Of a DNA stretch of 64,000 nt, positions 1 to 7,350 are shown one piece after another; position 1 is the first letter of the stretch; each line of letters starts with the position of its first letter. Source of the stretch: Chryseobacterium foetidum (GTDB lineage Bacteria; Bacteroidota; Bacteroidia; Flavobacteriales; Weeksellaceae). The notes beneath the pieces are model-generated. The model ran no database searches, was not told where the DNA came from, and saw only the letters and a program-made list of their open reading frames with translations. The translations under genes were made by a program, and so were the position numbers. The stretch lies in contig NZ_JAMXIA010000001.1 in assembly GCF_025457425.1 (NCBI RefSeq), forward strand, positions 2,728,001 through 2,792,000, written 5' to 3'.

Positions 1-713
1 GTTCAATCAAAAGAGCTCAGGATTTTGGTTTGGAAAACATCAGTATAGATTTAATTTACGGTTCTCCCACTTCAAATATGGAGATCTGGAAGGAAAATTT
101 AAACAAAACTATAGCTCTTGAAGTTCTGCATATCTCTTCTTACGCTTTAACAGTTGAGCCCAAAACAGCTTTGGAAAACTGGATTGCCAATGGAAAAGTA
201 AAATCACCAAAAGAAGCCGAGCAAAACCGCGAGTTTTTCTACATGAAAGATTTTCTGAAAGATCATGGTTTTGATCATTATGAAATTTCAAACTTCGGTA
301 AACCCGATTTTCATTCAAAACACAATTCTGCCTACTGGAAATCCTGTGAATATCTTGGCATCGGCCCTTCAGCACATTCATACAACGGAAATGAGGTTAG
401 AAGCTGGAATGTCGCCAACAATAAAAAATATACAGACGAAATAAACTCAGGAATTTTGCCTAAAGAAACTGAAATTCTTTCTCAAAAAGATCAGTTTAAT
501 GAAATGATTATGATTGGTTTAAGAACGACTTGGGGAGTAGACCTATCCGTTTTAAATGAAAAATTCAATGATGAAATTCTGGAACATTTTCAAAATGAAT
601 CTAAATTAAAATTAGAAGAAGGAATTTTACTTATTGAAAACAATCATCTCAAAATTCCTGAAAAGCATTGGTTTATGGCAGATGGAATTGCGTCAGATTT
701 GTTTATCATTTAG
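1..713 (+). CDS. hemW: Radical SAM heme chaperone HemW, C-terminal part (5' end outside window)
   Basis: This is the C-terminal ~237 residues of a HemW/HemN-like protein, which delivers heme to respiratory enzymes; the radical SAM CxxxCxxC segment would lie upstream of the window. The reading frame is open from base 3, so the gene continues leftward and the TTG at base 30 is not its start. Visible family signatures are NISIDLIYG followed by P, YEISNFGKP, NSAYWKSCEYLGIGPSAHSY (the conserved HemW NxxYW...GxGxxA(H)S stretch) and the C-terminal winged-helix-like HemN_C region with MIMIGLRTTWGVDL. Its stop codon is followed directly by a small inverted repeat. HemN proper, an oxygen-independent coproporphyrinogen oxidase, is less likely because this C-terminal pattern is the HemW type. 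Confidence 0.9.
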   Translation, partial: SIKRAQDFGLENISIDLIYGSPTSNMEIWKENLNKTIALEVLHISSYALTVEPKTALENWIANGKVKSPKEAEQNREFFYMKDFLKDHGFDHYEISNFGKPDFHSKHNSAYWKSCEYLGIGPSAHSYNGNEVRSWNVANNKKYTDEINSGILPKETEILSQKDQFNEMIMIGLRTTWGVDLSVLNEKFNDEILEHFQNESKLKLEEGILLIENNHLKIPEKHWFMADGIASDLFII

Positions 714-715
714 GT

Positions 716-786
716 CGGATGTCGGCTGTCAGATGATGGAAGATTGTGTTTGTGAAAAACTTCAAGCATCCAGCTTCCATCATCCA
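716..786. repeat. Short inverted repeat, gene-less member of the GGAAGATGG/CCATCATCC family
   Basis: An 11-bp perfect inverted pair (732-742 GATGATGGAAG and 774-784 CTTCCATCATC) sits in a region that begins 3 bases after the hemW stop. The arms use the same GGATG/GGAAG vocabulary as the arms at 33937-34101 and 2982-3434. It could also act as a hairpin terminator for hemW, but lacks a T-run. Confidence 0.6.
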
Positions 787-796
787 ACAATTTCCT

Positions 797-804
797 TATT
801 TTTG
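797..804 (+). promoter_or_regulatory. Bacteroidota -7 box before murI
   Basis: TATTTTTG matches the TAnnTTTG -7 consensus of Bacteroidota promoters and lies 18 bases before the TTG start of murI, giving a very short leader. Confidence 0.55.
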
Positions 805-822
805 CACTAAATTTAATCAGTT

Positions 823-1653
823 TTGAAAACTAAAAAACACGATTATTCTCATCTTTCCGCAAAGCAGCCCATCGGTATTTTTGACAGTGGTGTTGGCGGA
901 CTGACGGTTGCCAAAGAAATAAAAAGACTTCTTCCTAACGAAGATCTCATTTATTACGGCGATACAAAACACCTTCCGTACGGGGAAAAATCAAAGGAAG
1001 CCATTGTAGGCTACTGCGAAAAAATCACAAATTTTCTGCTTGAAAAAAACTGTAAAGCTATCGTCATTGCCTGCAATTCGGCAACGGCAAATGCGCTGAA
1101 AGAAGTTCTTGAGCTGGTTGCAGACCATGTGCCTGTAATTGATGTGATTAATCCCGTGGCAGAAAAGGTTTCTTATGAAATTCACAACAACGTTGGAGTG
1201 ATTGCTACCAAAGCAACCGTAAATTCAGGACTGTACAGAAAAAGCATCAGAAAACACAACAAATGGATCAAGGTTGATGAGTTGGCGACACCGCTTTTGG
1301 TTCCGGCGATTGAAGAGGGTTTCAAAAACCATCCAATTACGCATTCTATCATTTACAATTATCTCAGTAATGCGAAGCTGAAAAATATCGAGACACTGAT
1401 TTTAGGCTGTACACATTATCCGCTTTTGATTGACGAGATCAAACAATATTATGGAAACCGCGTCAGAGTAATAGATTCCCCAAATATTGTAGCAAGTCAT
1501 CTGAAGATTATTTTAGACAAATATCATTTGCTGAACAACAACAATTCAAGACCTAATTATCACTTTTACCTTTCTGATCTCACCAAAAATTTCGAGAAAA
1601 TATCTAAAAAATTCTTTGGTAAAACCATCGATCTTGAGCTAAAGGTTCTATAA
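823..1653 (+). CDS. murI: Glutamate racemase
   Basis: MurI interconverts L- and D-glutamate in the cytoplasm to supply D-Glu for peptidoglycan. The two catalytic cysteines are visible as ACNSATA (Cys84) and LGCTHYP (Cys196), and the N-terminal substrate-binding loop PIGIFDSGVGG is at residues 16-26. The length of 276 aa is normal. The gene starts at TTG, 18 bases after a TAnnTTTG box; no better ATG exists upstream of the conserved N-terminus. It is a single-gene unit ending in a strong bidirectional hairpin shared with the convergent nitroreductase gene. Confidence 0.95.
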   Translation: MKTKKHDYSHLSAKQPIGIFDSGVGGLTVAKEIKRLLPNEDLIYYGDTKHLPYGEKSKEAIVGYCEKITNFLLEKNCKAIVIACNSATANALKEVLELVADHVPVIDVINPVAEKVSYEIHNNVGVIATKATVNSGLYRKSIRKHNKWIKVDELATPLLVPAIEEGFKNHPITHSIIYNYLSNAKLKNIETLILGCTHYPLLIDEIKQYYGNRVRVIDSPNIVASHLKIILDKYHLLNNNNSRPNYHFYLSDLTKNFEKISKKFFGKTIDLELKVL

Positions 1654-1658
1654 AACTA

Positions 1659-1690
1659 AAAGCTGTTTCAAATTCTGAAACAGCTTTATT
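1659..1690. terminator. Bidirectional terminator between murI and nitroreductase
   Basis: A perfect 12-bp stem (1659-1670 AAAGCTGTTTCA with 1676-1687 TGAAACAGCTTT) with a 5-base loop is followed by T-rich sequence. It lies between convergent genes. Confidence 0.8.
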
Positions 1691-1691
1691 T

Positions 1692-2291
1692 TTATCTTTC
1701 TACAATGACTTTGTGGCTTTCGAGTCTGCGTTTTGGTGTGTGAATCGGTTGGTTGGTATCTGCTTCAGATTTTTCGCCAATAGCTACAGCAAAAAGACTT
1801 TGGTATTTTTCATTTTGCAGAATTTCATCATATTCAACAGATTTAATGCCTTCCATCGGCGTGCAGTCGATTCCCATTTCTGCGCAGGCTGAAAGAAGAA
1901 TTCCCAATGAAATGTAAACCTGCTTTGCCATCCAGTTTTTGATATAATCCTCACCATTGGGCTCAACCATATTTTTATAATAATTAACAGCCATTTCCGG
2001 AAGGTTTTCATTGATTTGAGTCTCAAAATCTTCAACAGATTTTAAAACCTGAAAAACAATAACCAATTTGCTTTCAATTACCTTAGCGGTATTGTGAAAA
2101 GAAACTTCCGACAGCTGTTCTTTAACTTCCTTACTCGTCACAAAAACAAAATTCCATGGCTGACTGTTGATGGAGGACGGACTGAGTGTCAGGATTTCTT
2201 TCAATTCCTCAATTTGCTCAGCACTGATTTCTCCTTCAGCATTGTATTTTTTCACCGTGTACCGGTCTTTCATTTTTTGCAGAAAACTCAT
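1692..2291 (-). CDS. Nitroreductase family NAD(P)H-dependent oxidoreductase
   Basis: This is an FMN-dependent reductase of the NfsB/nitroreductase fold (199 aa) that probably reduces nitro compounds or quinones with NAD(P)H. The N-terminal motif RYTVKKYN and the segment LSPSSINSQPWNFVFV (residues ~37-52) are the classic FMN-binding signature (SPSS...QPW). The C-terminus has the usual GIDCTPMEG and AVAIGEKSE, followed by a K/R-rich tail that binds FMN phosphate. It stands alone, divergent from the rsmD run and convergent with murI. The natural substrate cannot be told from the sequence. Confidence 0.85.
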   Translation of the reverse strand: MSFLQKMKDRYTVKKYNAEGEISAEQIEELKEILTLSPSSINSQPWNFVFVTSKEVKEQLSEVSFHNTAKVIESKLVIVFQVLKSVEDFETQINENLPEMAVNYYKNMVEPNGEDYIKNWMAKQVYISLGILLSACAEMGIDCTPMEGIKSVEYDEILQNEKYQSLFAVAIGEKSEADTNQPIHTPKRRLESHKVIVER

Positions 2292-2360
2292 TTTTGAATT
2301 GGTTTTAAAATTTTGATCAATATAAATTTACATTTTAAGTCTGACTTTAGAAAATCGACC

Positions 2361-2391
2361 AAAAAAAATCAGGAATTAATTTTCCTGATTG
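2361..2391 (-). terminator. Terminator overlapping the 3' end of rsmD
   Basis: On the minus strand CAGGA...TCCTG forms a stem followed by eight T residues. It overlaps the last codons of rsmD and would end the minus-strand run. Confidence 0.65.
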
Positions 2392-2963
2392 CTTATTTCT
2401 TCATCAACTTCCGGAGTAGGCTCATAAAAACTGAAGCTTACATTTCCGTATTTTCTTGTAAATTTAAAATTCGGATGATCAAGCTTTAATCGGCTTTGAT
2501 GTTCTACAATCAAAACGCCGTTAGGTTTCAGATATTTATTTTTTAAAACTAAAGATAGCAGTTCATGATACTTTTTTTCTTCAGTTTCAAAAGGTGCGTC
2601 GGCAAAAACAATTTCATAAGATTTGTTGTTTCTGAATTTCTTCAGCCAGTCGTAGACATCGCCTCGCTGTGTGCTGATTTGAAGACTCATATCCAGTTCC
2701 GCAGCAGTTGAGTTGATGAACGACGTGTGCTTTGGATTCATTTCCACGGAAGTTACATCCTGACAGCCTCTCGACGCAAATTCAAGACTGATGGAACCTA
2801 TGCCTGCAAAAAGATCAAGAACGGAAATCGACTGCATGTCGTAAGTATTTTCCAAAATACTGAAGAGTGCCTCCTTGGCAAAATCTGTTGTAGGTCTTAC
2901 ATCAAAATGTCTGGGAGCGGCTATTTTTTTTGCTTTCCATTTACCGGAAATTATTCTGTACAT
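2376..2963 (-). CDS. rsmD: 16S rRNA (guanine966-N2)-methyltransferase RsmD
   Basis: RsmD methylates G966 of 16S rRNA. The protein (195 aa) opens with MYRIISGKWKAKKI, the conserved RIISG(x)xxGRxL start, followed by VRPTTDFAKEALFSIL. The SAM-binding glycine loop is VLDLFAGIGSISLEFASRG at residues 48-66. The catalytic (D/N)PPY/F motif reads DAPF (residues 122-125), a variant common in flavobacterial RsmD as I recall, rather than DPPY. It lies downstream of DUF3822 on the same strand, a conserved flavobacterial pairing, but here a four-helix-bundle gene with its repeat arms is inserted between them. Confidence 0.92.
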   Translation of the reverse strand: MYRIISGKWKAKKIAAPRHFDVRPTTDFAKEALFSILENTYDMQSISVLDLFAGIGSISLEFASRGCQDVTSVEMNPKHTSFINSTAAELDMSLQISTQRGDVYDWLKKFRNNKSYEIVFADAPFETEEKKYHELLSLVLKNKYLKPNGVLIVEHQSRLKLDHPNFKFTRKYGNVSFSFYEPTPEVDEEISNQEN

Positions 2964-2981
2964 TTTTGTTGGGGTGTTTTA

Positions 2982-3022
2982 ATGTTGGGTGTTGGGTGCT
3001 GGATGCTGGGTGTTCGATGGTG
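2982..3022. repeat. Left repeat arm of the first four-helix-bundle element
   Basis: A degenerate array of TGTTGGG / TGCTGGA heptamers lies between the rsmD start and the four-helix-bundle gene. It is the imperfect inverse of the array at 3406-3434. Confidence 0.7.
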
Positions 3023-3025
3023 GTT

Positions 3026-3379
3026 TTATGTAAGTTTATTTCTGAAAGCGATGATGTGATTAATTAGTTTGTAAGAGAAATTATACATTTCACTAAACTG
3101 ATTTTCATTGATGTAATTTCTGTTTTTAGCTTTGTAAAGACAGGTTACAACTTCAGCCACAGAACGAATTGAAAAGCCTAAAAATCTCCTGAATTCCAGA
3201 GTGCTTTGTAAAATACTGCCTTCAGAAATATTTAGTGCTACAGAATCGGATGCTCTTCGGATTTGAGATGTTAAATTGTATATTTCATCTTTCGGAAACG
3301 ATAACGACATTTGAAAAATAGATTCTCCAAATGTCATTGCATCCTGCCAGATAATTAATTTTTCAAATTTAAAACTCAT
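3026..3379 (-). CDS. Four-helix-bundle protein (S23/IVP family), element 1
   Basis: This is a small all-helical protein of about 117 aa in the family of proteins encoded in 23S rRNA intervening sequences and related to the DGR accessory protein bAvd. Family signatures are FEKLIIWQDAM at the N-terminus, SQIRRASDSVALNISEG in the middle and EFRRFLGFSIRSVAEV. I start it at MSFKFEKL (3379); the longer reading to 3415 runs into the flanking repeat and would add repeat-encoded residues. The molecular role of this family is unknown. The gene is bracketed by inverted low-complexity arms and splits rsmD from DUF3822, so it looks like an inserted unit. The second copy in this window is at 32396-32785. 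Confidence 0.85.
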   Translation of the reverse strand: MSFKFEKLIIWQDAMTFGESIFQMSLSFPKDEIYNLTSQIRRASDSVALNISEGSILQSTLEFRRFLGFSIRSVAEVVTCLYKAKNRNYINENQFSEMYNFSYKLINHIIAFRNKLT

Positions 3380-3405
3380 CAAAAAAATATACGCAAACAT
3401 GTAAA

Positions 3406-3434
3406 CATCCATCACCCATCATCCAACATCCAGC
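3406..3434. repeat. Right repeat arm of the first four-helix-bundle element
   Basis: CCATCACCCATCATCC-type heptamers form the imperfect inverse of the left arm and end one base before the stop codon of the DUF3822 gene. Confidence 0.7.
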
Positions 3435-4151
3435 CTAATTTAATATGAAATTCTTACTCGGAAGATTATCAAAAACAATCTTCAGATTCTTCACAAACTT
3501 CTGAAGTTCCGAAATAAAAGTTTCATTTTCCGTCGTTTCTCCGTAAGCGAAAAATTTGGTTTCATTAATTCCAAAACCAATTTTGCTTAAAGTAAACATC
3601 ACAAAATAAAGGAAATCAACTTCAGAATTCACATCCAGATTGTTGTAAAGAATCACTTTTTTATCATCAATCGCAAAAAACTCGCACTGATTATGGTATA
3701 AATTGATGTGAATCTCTTTATTATTTTTAAAACTGATCGCATTTAAAAACTTTTCTCCCGAAAAATTAAAGAAAACAGGAACCGACAGCGCCTTGATTTT
3801 CTGATAATATGCTTTAGGAAAAGTGTAGTAAAACTGAACCTTAAACTTGCGGTTTACCGAAAGCATCAATTCTTCACTATCCTTGTCCACAGGGGTATTG
3901 AAGGCAATCAGATCAAAACCGGATTCGTGGTCCGAAAATCCTTCCGGCATCAGCGTAAAACTGTTGAGAGCCGAAACAATATGCACTTCTTCAAATCTCT
4001 GTTTGAGCAAAACCTCGTCAAGGGTATTCAGAATAAAGTTTTCCGGCGATTCTTCGTCAGAGAAATAAGATTTTTCTTCCACAATGCTTTTATTTTTAGC
4101 AATCTGGTAGATCAGTCCATCTTTTGTGAAAAGTAAATGTAGTACGTTCAT
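3435..4151 (-). CDS. DUF3822 family protein
   Basis: A 238-aa cytoplasmic protein of the Bacteroidota family DUF3822, recognised by its N-terminus (MNVLHLLFTKDGLIYQIA), the middle FSGEKFLNAISF and ...LYHNQCEFFAIDDKKVILYNN segments, and its position just upstream of rsmD. The alternating strand pattern suggests an actin-like ATPase fold, though this is inference and the function is unknown. Its TAG stop abuts the right repeat arm of the neighbouring element, so the element was placed exactly at the gene boundary without damaging it. Confidence 0.75.
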   Translation of the reverse strand: MNVLHLLFTKDGLIYQIAKNKSIVEEKSYFSDEESPENFILNTLDEVLLKQRFEEVHIVSALNSFTLMPEGFSDHESGFDLIAFNTPVDKDSEELMLSVNRKFKVQFYYTFPKAYYQKIKALSVPVFFNFSGEKFLNAISFKNNKEIHINLYHNQCEFFAIDDKKVILYNNLDVNSEVDFLYFVMFTLSKIGFGINETKFFAYGETTENETFISELQKFVKNLKIVFDNLPSKNFILN

Positions 4152-4169
4152 AAGTCAATTGCTGCAAAT

Positions 4170-4664
4170 TTAGTGAAAATCTACCATTACCGCACCCGAT
4201 TGATGATGAAGTATCTCTTTGTTGTAAAAATCAAGATGGGTTTGGCTTTCAAGCACATCCAAAACCATTCTCTGCAAAGTTCCGTCACCGATTCCGTGTA
4301 CGATTTCAAGTCTTTTCAAATGGTTTTTCCGGCAGAAATTGATTGTCTGAATCAGCTTTTCTTTTTGAAGAAACAACCGCTCAAAACTGTCGTAATCGCT
4401 AGGATTTTTAACTAAATTTTCAAAATGAAGATCCAGAATCATCGGATTTTTATCGTGTTTTTTGGAAACTGTTTTTTTCGGTTCAGCCTTCTTTACGATT
4501 TTAATATTTTCATAGATTTCAGCATTTTTCGGAACCAGTTTTTCCTTTGGATATTGGTAAGTAAAACCATATTCATCCTTAAAAACCACCGTATTTCCAT
4601 TGACCGAAGTGACAACTCCGCCCAAATCTTCATCCAAAACTGAAACTTTTTCTCCTATTTTCAT
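4170..4664 (-). CDS. Smr domain protein (MutS2 C-terminal-like)
   Basis: A 164-aa protein with an N-terminal ~45-residue beta segment (MKIGEKVSVLDEDLGGVV, a DUF2027/KOW-like barrel as in MutS2) and a C-terminal Smr domain. Smr hallmarks are LDLHFE (about residue 78-83) and the HGIGDGTL loop (HGxGxG, ~125-132), which form the nuclease active site in MutS2 and SmrA-type proteins. The ATPase part of MutS2 is absent. It probably acts on branched DNA or on RNA. It sits 18 bases upstream of DUF3822 in the same minus-strand run. Confidence 0.82.
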   Translation of the reverse strand: MKIGEKVSVLDEDLGGVVTSVNGNTVVFKDEYGFTYQYPKEKLVPKNAEIYENIKIVKKAEPKKTVSKKHDKNPMILDLHFENLVKNPSDYDSFERLFLQKEKLIQTINFCRKNHLKRLEIVHGIGDGTLQRMVLDVLESQTHLDFYNKEILHHQSGAVMVDFH

Positions 4665-4667
4665 TTT

Positions 4668-4693
4668 ATTGCGAGTGAAACGAAGCCATCCGT
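4668..4693. repeat. Fragment of ATTGCGAG...CGAAGC-type dispersed palindrome
   Basis: ATTGCGAGTGAAACGAAGCC resembles the dispersed 'ATTGCGAGnnAACGAAGCAATC' palindromic repeat known from many bacterial genomes. It starts directly before the Smr-gene start codon on the minus strand. Only one half of the palindrome is clear. Confidence 0.45.
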
Positions 4694-4710
4694 TTCTTTA
4701 TTTTTTAATT

Positions 4711-4806
4711 TTTTTCAGGAGCCAGGAACCTGCTTTCCGCTCATACTCCTCACGCCACCGCTTTTGCCATCGCCGGTTGCGGGGTAACCGCTGCAATCAG
4801 GGCTAG
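4711..4806. repeat. GC-rich dispersed intergenic element (possible structured RNA)
   Basis: The stretch CAGGAGCCAGGAACCTGC ... CCGCTGCAATCAGGGCTAG is markedly richer in GC than its surroundings and has no open reading frame. On the minus strand it begins CTAGCCCTGATTGCAGCGG, a sequence I recall as a frequently dispersed element in Flavobacteriia. It contains short self-complementary segments such as CGCCGG and CCAGGAACCTG. A structured RNA or REP-like element is possible; a search against Rfam, including the Flavo-1 model, would decide. Confidence 0.5.
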
Positions 4807-4823
4807 TTACGACAATTTCCCCA

Positions 4824-4856
4824 AAACCTAATGGGTTTCTAAAACCCGTTAGGTTT
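4824..4856. repeat. REP-like hairpin AAACCTAATGGGTTT / AAACCCGTTAGGTTT
   Basis: Two 15-base arms with a 3-base loop pair with one G/T mismatch. The same architecture and the same trailing TTTACTC occur at 12517-12553, so the two are members of one family. Confidence 0.7.
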
Positions 4857-4862
4857 ACTCCC

Positions 4863-4930
4863 CGAACCTCGAATCCGAAAACTCGAACCCCGAACCCCGA
4901 ATCTCAAATCTCAAACATCAAATCTCAAAC
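4863..4930. repeat. Low-complexity array CCGAA / CAAATCT, single arm
   Basis: A run of degenerate heptamers changes from CGAACCC-type to CAAATCT-type (CAAATCTCAAACATCAAATC). The right end overlaps the stop codon of the phosphoesterase gene at 4925. The second half is the same repeat type as at 32836-32867 and 57305-57339. Confidence 0.65.
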
Positions 4931-5422
4931 CTTCGCTCCCAATTCTATCACTTCCAAATCCTTTATTTCTTCGCCGTCAATTACAAACCGCATCATCGTT
5001 CTCATTTTATGCCAACCCTGTTTTCCGCATGCTCCGGGATTCAGATGCAGAAGATTGTTTTTTTGATCAAACATTGCTTTCAGAATATGAGAATGCCCTG
5101 AAATAAATAGTTTCGGAGCTTTTTCAGAAATTTCTTTATTCGCCAATGGCGTGTATTTTCCAGGAAGACCGCCAATATGAATCATTAAAACTTCTACATT
5201 CTCACAAAAAAACCGATTCACTTCAGGGAATTCCGAACGGATTTTCGCTCCGTCAATATTTCCCCAAACGCCTTTCAGTGGTTTTATTTTTTCAAGCTTT
5301 TCAATGATTTCAAAACTCCCGAAATCTCCGCAATGCCAGATTTCATCAGCCTGCGATGCATATTCTAGAATTCTGTCATCAATGTAGGAATGAGAATCGG
5401 AGAGGAGAAGGATTTTGGTCAT
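4925..5422 (-). CDS. YfcE/MJ0936-type metallophosphoesterase
   Basis: A 165-aa calcineurin-like phosphoesterase. Metal-binding motifs are visible in order: DSHS (residues 8-11), GDFGS, GNID (W-G-N-I-D), and the C-terminal GHSHI with the following NPGAC. I start at MTKILLLSDSHS (5422) because the first motif lies normally close to this Met; the longer frame to 5449 adds nine unconserved residues. Members hydrolyse phosphodiesters in vitro and the physiological substrate is unknown. Its stop codon lies inside a repeat array. Confidence 0.85.
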   Translation of the reverse strand: MTKILLLSDSHSYIDDRILEYASQADEIWHCGDFGSFEIIEKLEKIKPLKGVWGNIDGAKIRSEFPEVNRFFCENVEVLMIHIGGLPGKYTPLANKEISEKAPKLFISGHSHILKAMFDQKNNLLHLNPGACGKQGWHKMRTMMRFVIDGEEIKDLEVIELGAKV

Positions 5423-5729
5423 TGAGTTTTCATTTACCACAAAAGTCACAGAAGATTTTATTTTGCGAAAGCATTTTAAAGTTCAAAAAAGCCTGAGTTT
5501 TATTTTTTAGATAAAATTATATTAAGCAAAGCTTCAAAAATACTGTTCAATAATCGGTCTGGATTTTTGCAGATATTAAATCAGCCACAAATTTACTCAA
5601 TAATCCCGAAATGTTTAAATTTGGTGAAATTTAAAATTTATGAATTCGGCATATTTGATTATTTCTGTGATAAGCAAAAATTAGATTGTGGCGATTCCAT
5701 ATGACCTTAAAAAAAATAAATATTTACAT
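5423..5729. other. Intergenic region between divergent genes
   Basis: No gene is visible in these 307 bases between the phosphoesterase and the divergent serine hydrolase. Candidate TAAATTTG -7 boxes are at 5616-5623 on the plus strand and 5588-5595 on the minus strand, each more than 100 bases from the gene it would serve, so the assignments are weak. Confidence 0.4.
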
Positions 5730-7274
5730 ATGAAAAAGAAACTTTCTTTTTTCCTTTTTCTTTTGACGGTAGGCATTGCCAATGCACAGGTTGAAGAAAA
5801 AAAACTCGATGAGCTGATTCAGAATACTTTAAAAACATTCGACGTTCCGGGAATGTCTGTCGGAGTGATCAAAGATGGAAAAATAATTTACTCCAAAGGC
5901 TTTGGTGTCCGTTCGCTGACCTCAAAACAGCCGATGGATGACAATACTTTGGTGGGAATTGCTTCCAACTCAAAAGGTTTTACCTGTACGGCACTCGCAA
6001 TTTTGGCAGATGAAGGAAAATTGGATTGGGACGATAAAGTTTCAAAATATATTCCTGAATTTCAGATGTATGATCCTTATGTTTCTCAAAATGTAACCAT
6101 CAAAGATCTGGTCACTCACAGAGCCGGTTTGGGTCTCGGACAGGGAGATTTGATGTTCTTTCCCGAAGGCGGAAACCTAAGTGTGAAAGATATTGTACAC
6201 AACGTAAGATATTTAAAACCTGAAAATCCTTTCAGAACGACTTTAGATTATAACAATGTGATGTTCATTGTTGCCGGAGAAGTAATTACAAGAATTTCAG
6301 GACTGAGCTGGGCAGAATTTATCGAGCAGAAAATCCTTAAACCTGTCGGCATGACTTCAAGTTTCGGAAGCTACAACAGAGCAAAAGCCGTTGCCAATAA
6401 AATCGATGCTCACGCTCCCGTTGACGGGAAGGCAATCGCTGTCCCTCACGACTGGAACGAAACTGCCAACGCAGCCGGCGGAATTATGAGTAACATCAAA
6501 GACATGACAACATGGGCAGAATGTCTGATGAATAATTTCACCACCAAAGACGGTAAAAAACTGGTTTCAGATAAAAACATCATGCAGCTTTGGAATCTTC
6601 AGATTTCAAGTGGTGCAGCTTTGAAAAATCCTTACGACACAGGTTTCTACGGCTATGGATTGGGATGGTTTTTAAGTGATGTGAAAGGTCACAAACAGGT
6701 ACAGCATACAGGTGGATTGATCGGAACGGTGACTCAATTCACTTTAATTCCGGATATGAAACTGGGAATTGTGGTGTTGACGAATCAGCAGTCAGGAGCG
6801 GCTTTCAATACGGTTACAAATACTGTGAAAGATTCATATCTTGGTGTTGCCGACAGAAACTGGCTGAAAACTTATGGCGACAGAATGAAAAAGATGGAAG
6901 AGTTTTTTGATAAGCAGAAAAAAGAGGCGTTTGCAAAATCAGAAGCATTTAAAAAAGACAAAAACCTTCAGCCAAAAGCGGAACAGTTCACAGGAACTTA
7001 CAATGATGTCTGGTTTGGAGATGTCAATATTATTAAAGAAGGTAATACTTACAGACTGAACTGCAAGAATTCACCAAGACTGAAGGGCGAGTTGCTTCCG
7101 TATTCCAACAATACTTTTATCGTCAAGTGGGACGACAGAAGCTATGATGCGGACGCATTTATTATTTTCAGTTACGATGAAAACGGAAAAGCAGAATCTG
7201 CAAAAATGAAGGCGATTTCAGATATCACAGATTTCAGTTTTGATTTTGATGATCTGGATTTGAAGATGAAGTAA
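5730..7274 (+). CDS. Exported serine hydrolase, beta-lactamase class C fold with DUF3471-like tail
   Basis: A 514-aa secreted or periplasmic serine hydrolase of the beta-lactamase/esterase/penicillin-binding-protein superfamily. I start at MKKKLSFFLFLL (5730), which gives a signal peptide ending near ANAQ (residue 20); the longer frame from 5688 adds 14 hydrophilic residues ahead of it. Catalytic motifs: SNSK (SxxK, residues 79-82), YNN (YxN, 174-176) and HTGG (326-329) in place of KTG. Residues ~415-514 form a separate beta-rich domain (FTGTYNDVWFGDVNI...) of the DUF3471 type. The C-terminal coding sequence is duplicated further downstream at 7863-7949. D-amino-acid peptidase or esterase activity is plausible, and resistance is not implied. 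Confidence 0.88.
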   Translation: MKKKLSFFLFLLTVGIANAQVEEKKLDELIQNTLKTFDVPGMSVGVIKDGKIIYSKGFGVRSLTSKQPMDDNTLVGIASNSKGFTCTALAILADEGKLDWDDKVSKYIPEFQMYDPYVSQNVTIKDLVTHRAGLGLGQGDLMFFPEGGNLSVKDIVHNVRYLKPENPFRTTLDYNNVMFIVAGEVITRISGLSWAEFIEQKILKPVGMTSSFGSYNRAKAVANKIDAHAPVDGKAIAVPHDWNETANAAGGIMSNIKDMTTWAECLMNNFTTKDGKKLVSDKNIMQLWNLQISSGAALKNPYDTGFYGYGLGWFLSDVKGHKQVQHTGGLIGTVTQFTLIPDMKLGIVVLTNQQSGAAFNTVTNTVKDSYLGVADRNWLKTYGDRMKKMEEFFDKQKKEAFAKSEAFKKDKNLQPKAEQFTGTYNDVWFGDVNIIKEGNTYRLNCKNSPRLKGELLPYSNNTFIVKWDDRSYDADAFIIFSYDENGKAESAKMKAISDITDFSFDFDDLDLKMK

Positions 7275-7350
7275 TGATTAAGAGGTAAGAGGAATTTATT
7301 TTTCTTGCTGATTTCCATAATAATAGATTTTTTTTAATTAAAATGAAGAT

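Noticed and set aside
30..713. TTG at base 30 as start of an intact gene
   Set aside because: The frame is open to the window edge and the sequence begins in the middle of the conserved HemW core.
2727..3059. 110-codon plus-strand ORF across rsmD and the repeat arm
   Set aside because: It overlaps rsmD antisense and its C-terminal part is translated repeat (VLMLGVGCWMLGV-type).
5688..7274. Upstream start of the serine hydrolase
   Set aside because: It would bury the signal peptide behind 14 hydrophilic residues; the Met at 5730 gives a normal signal peptide.
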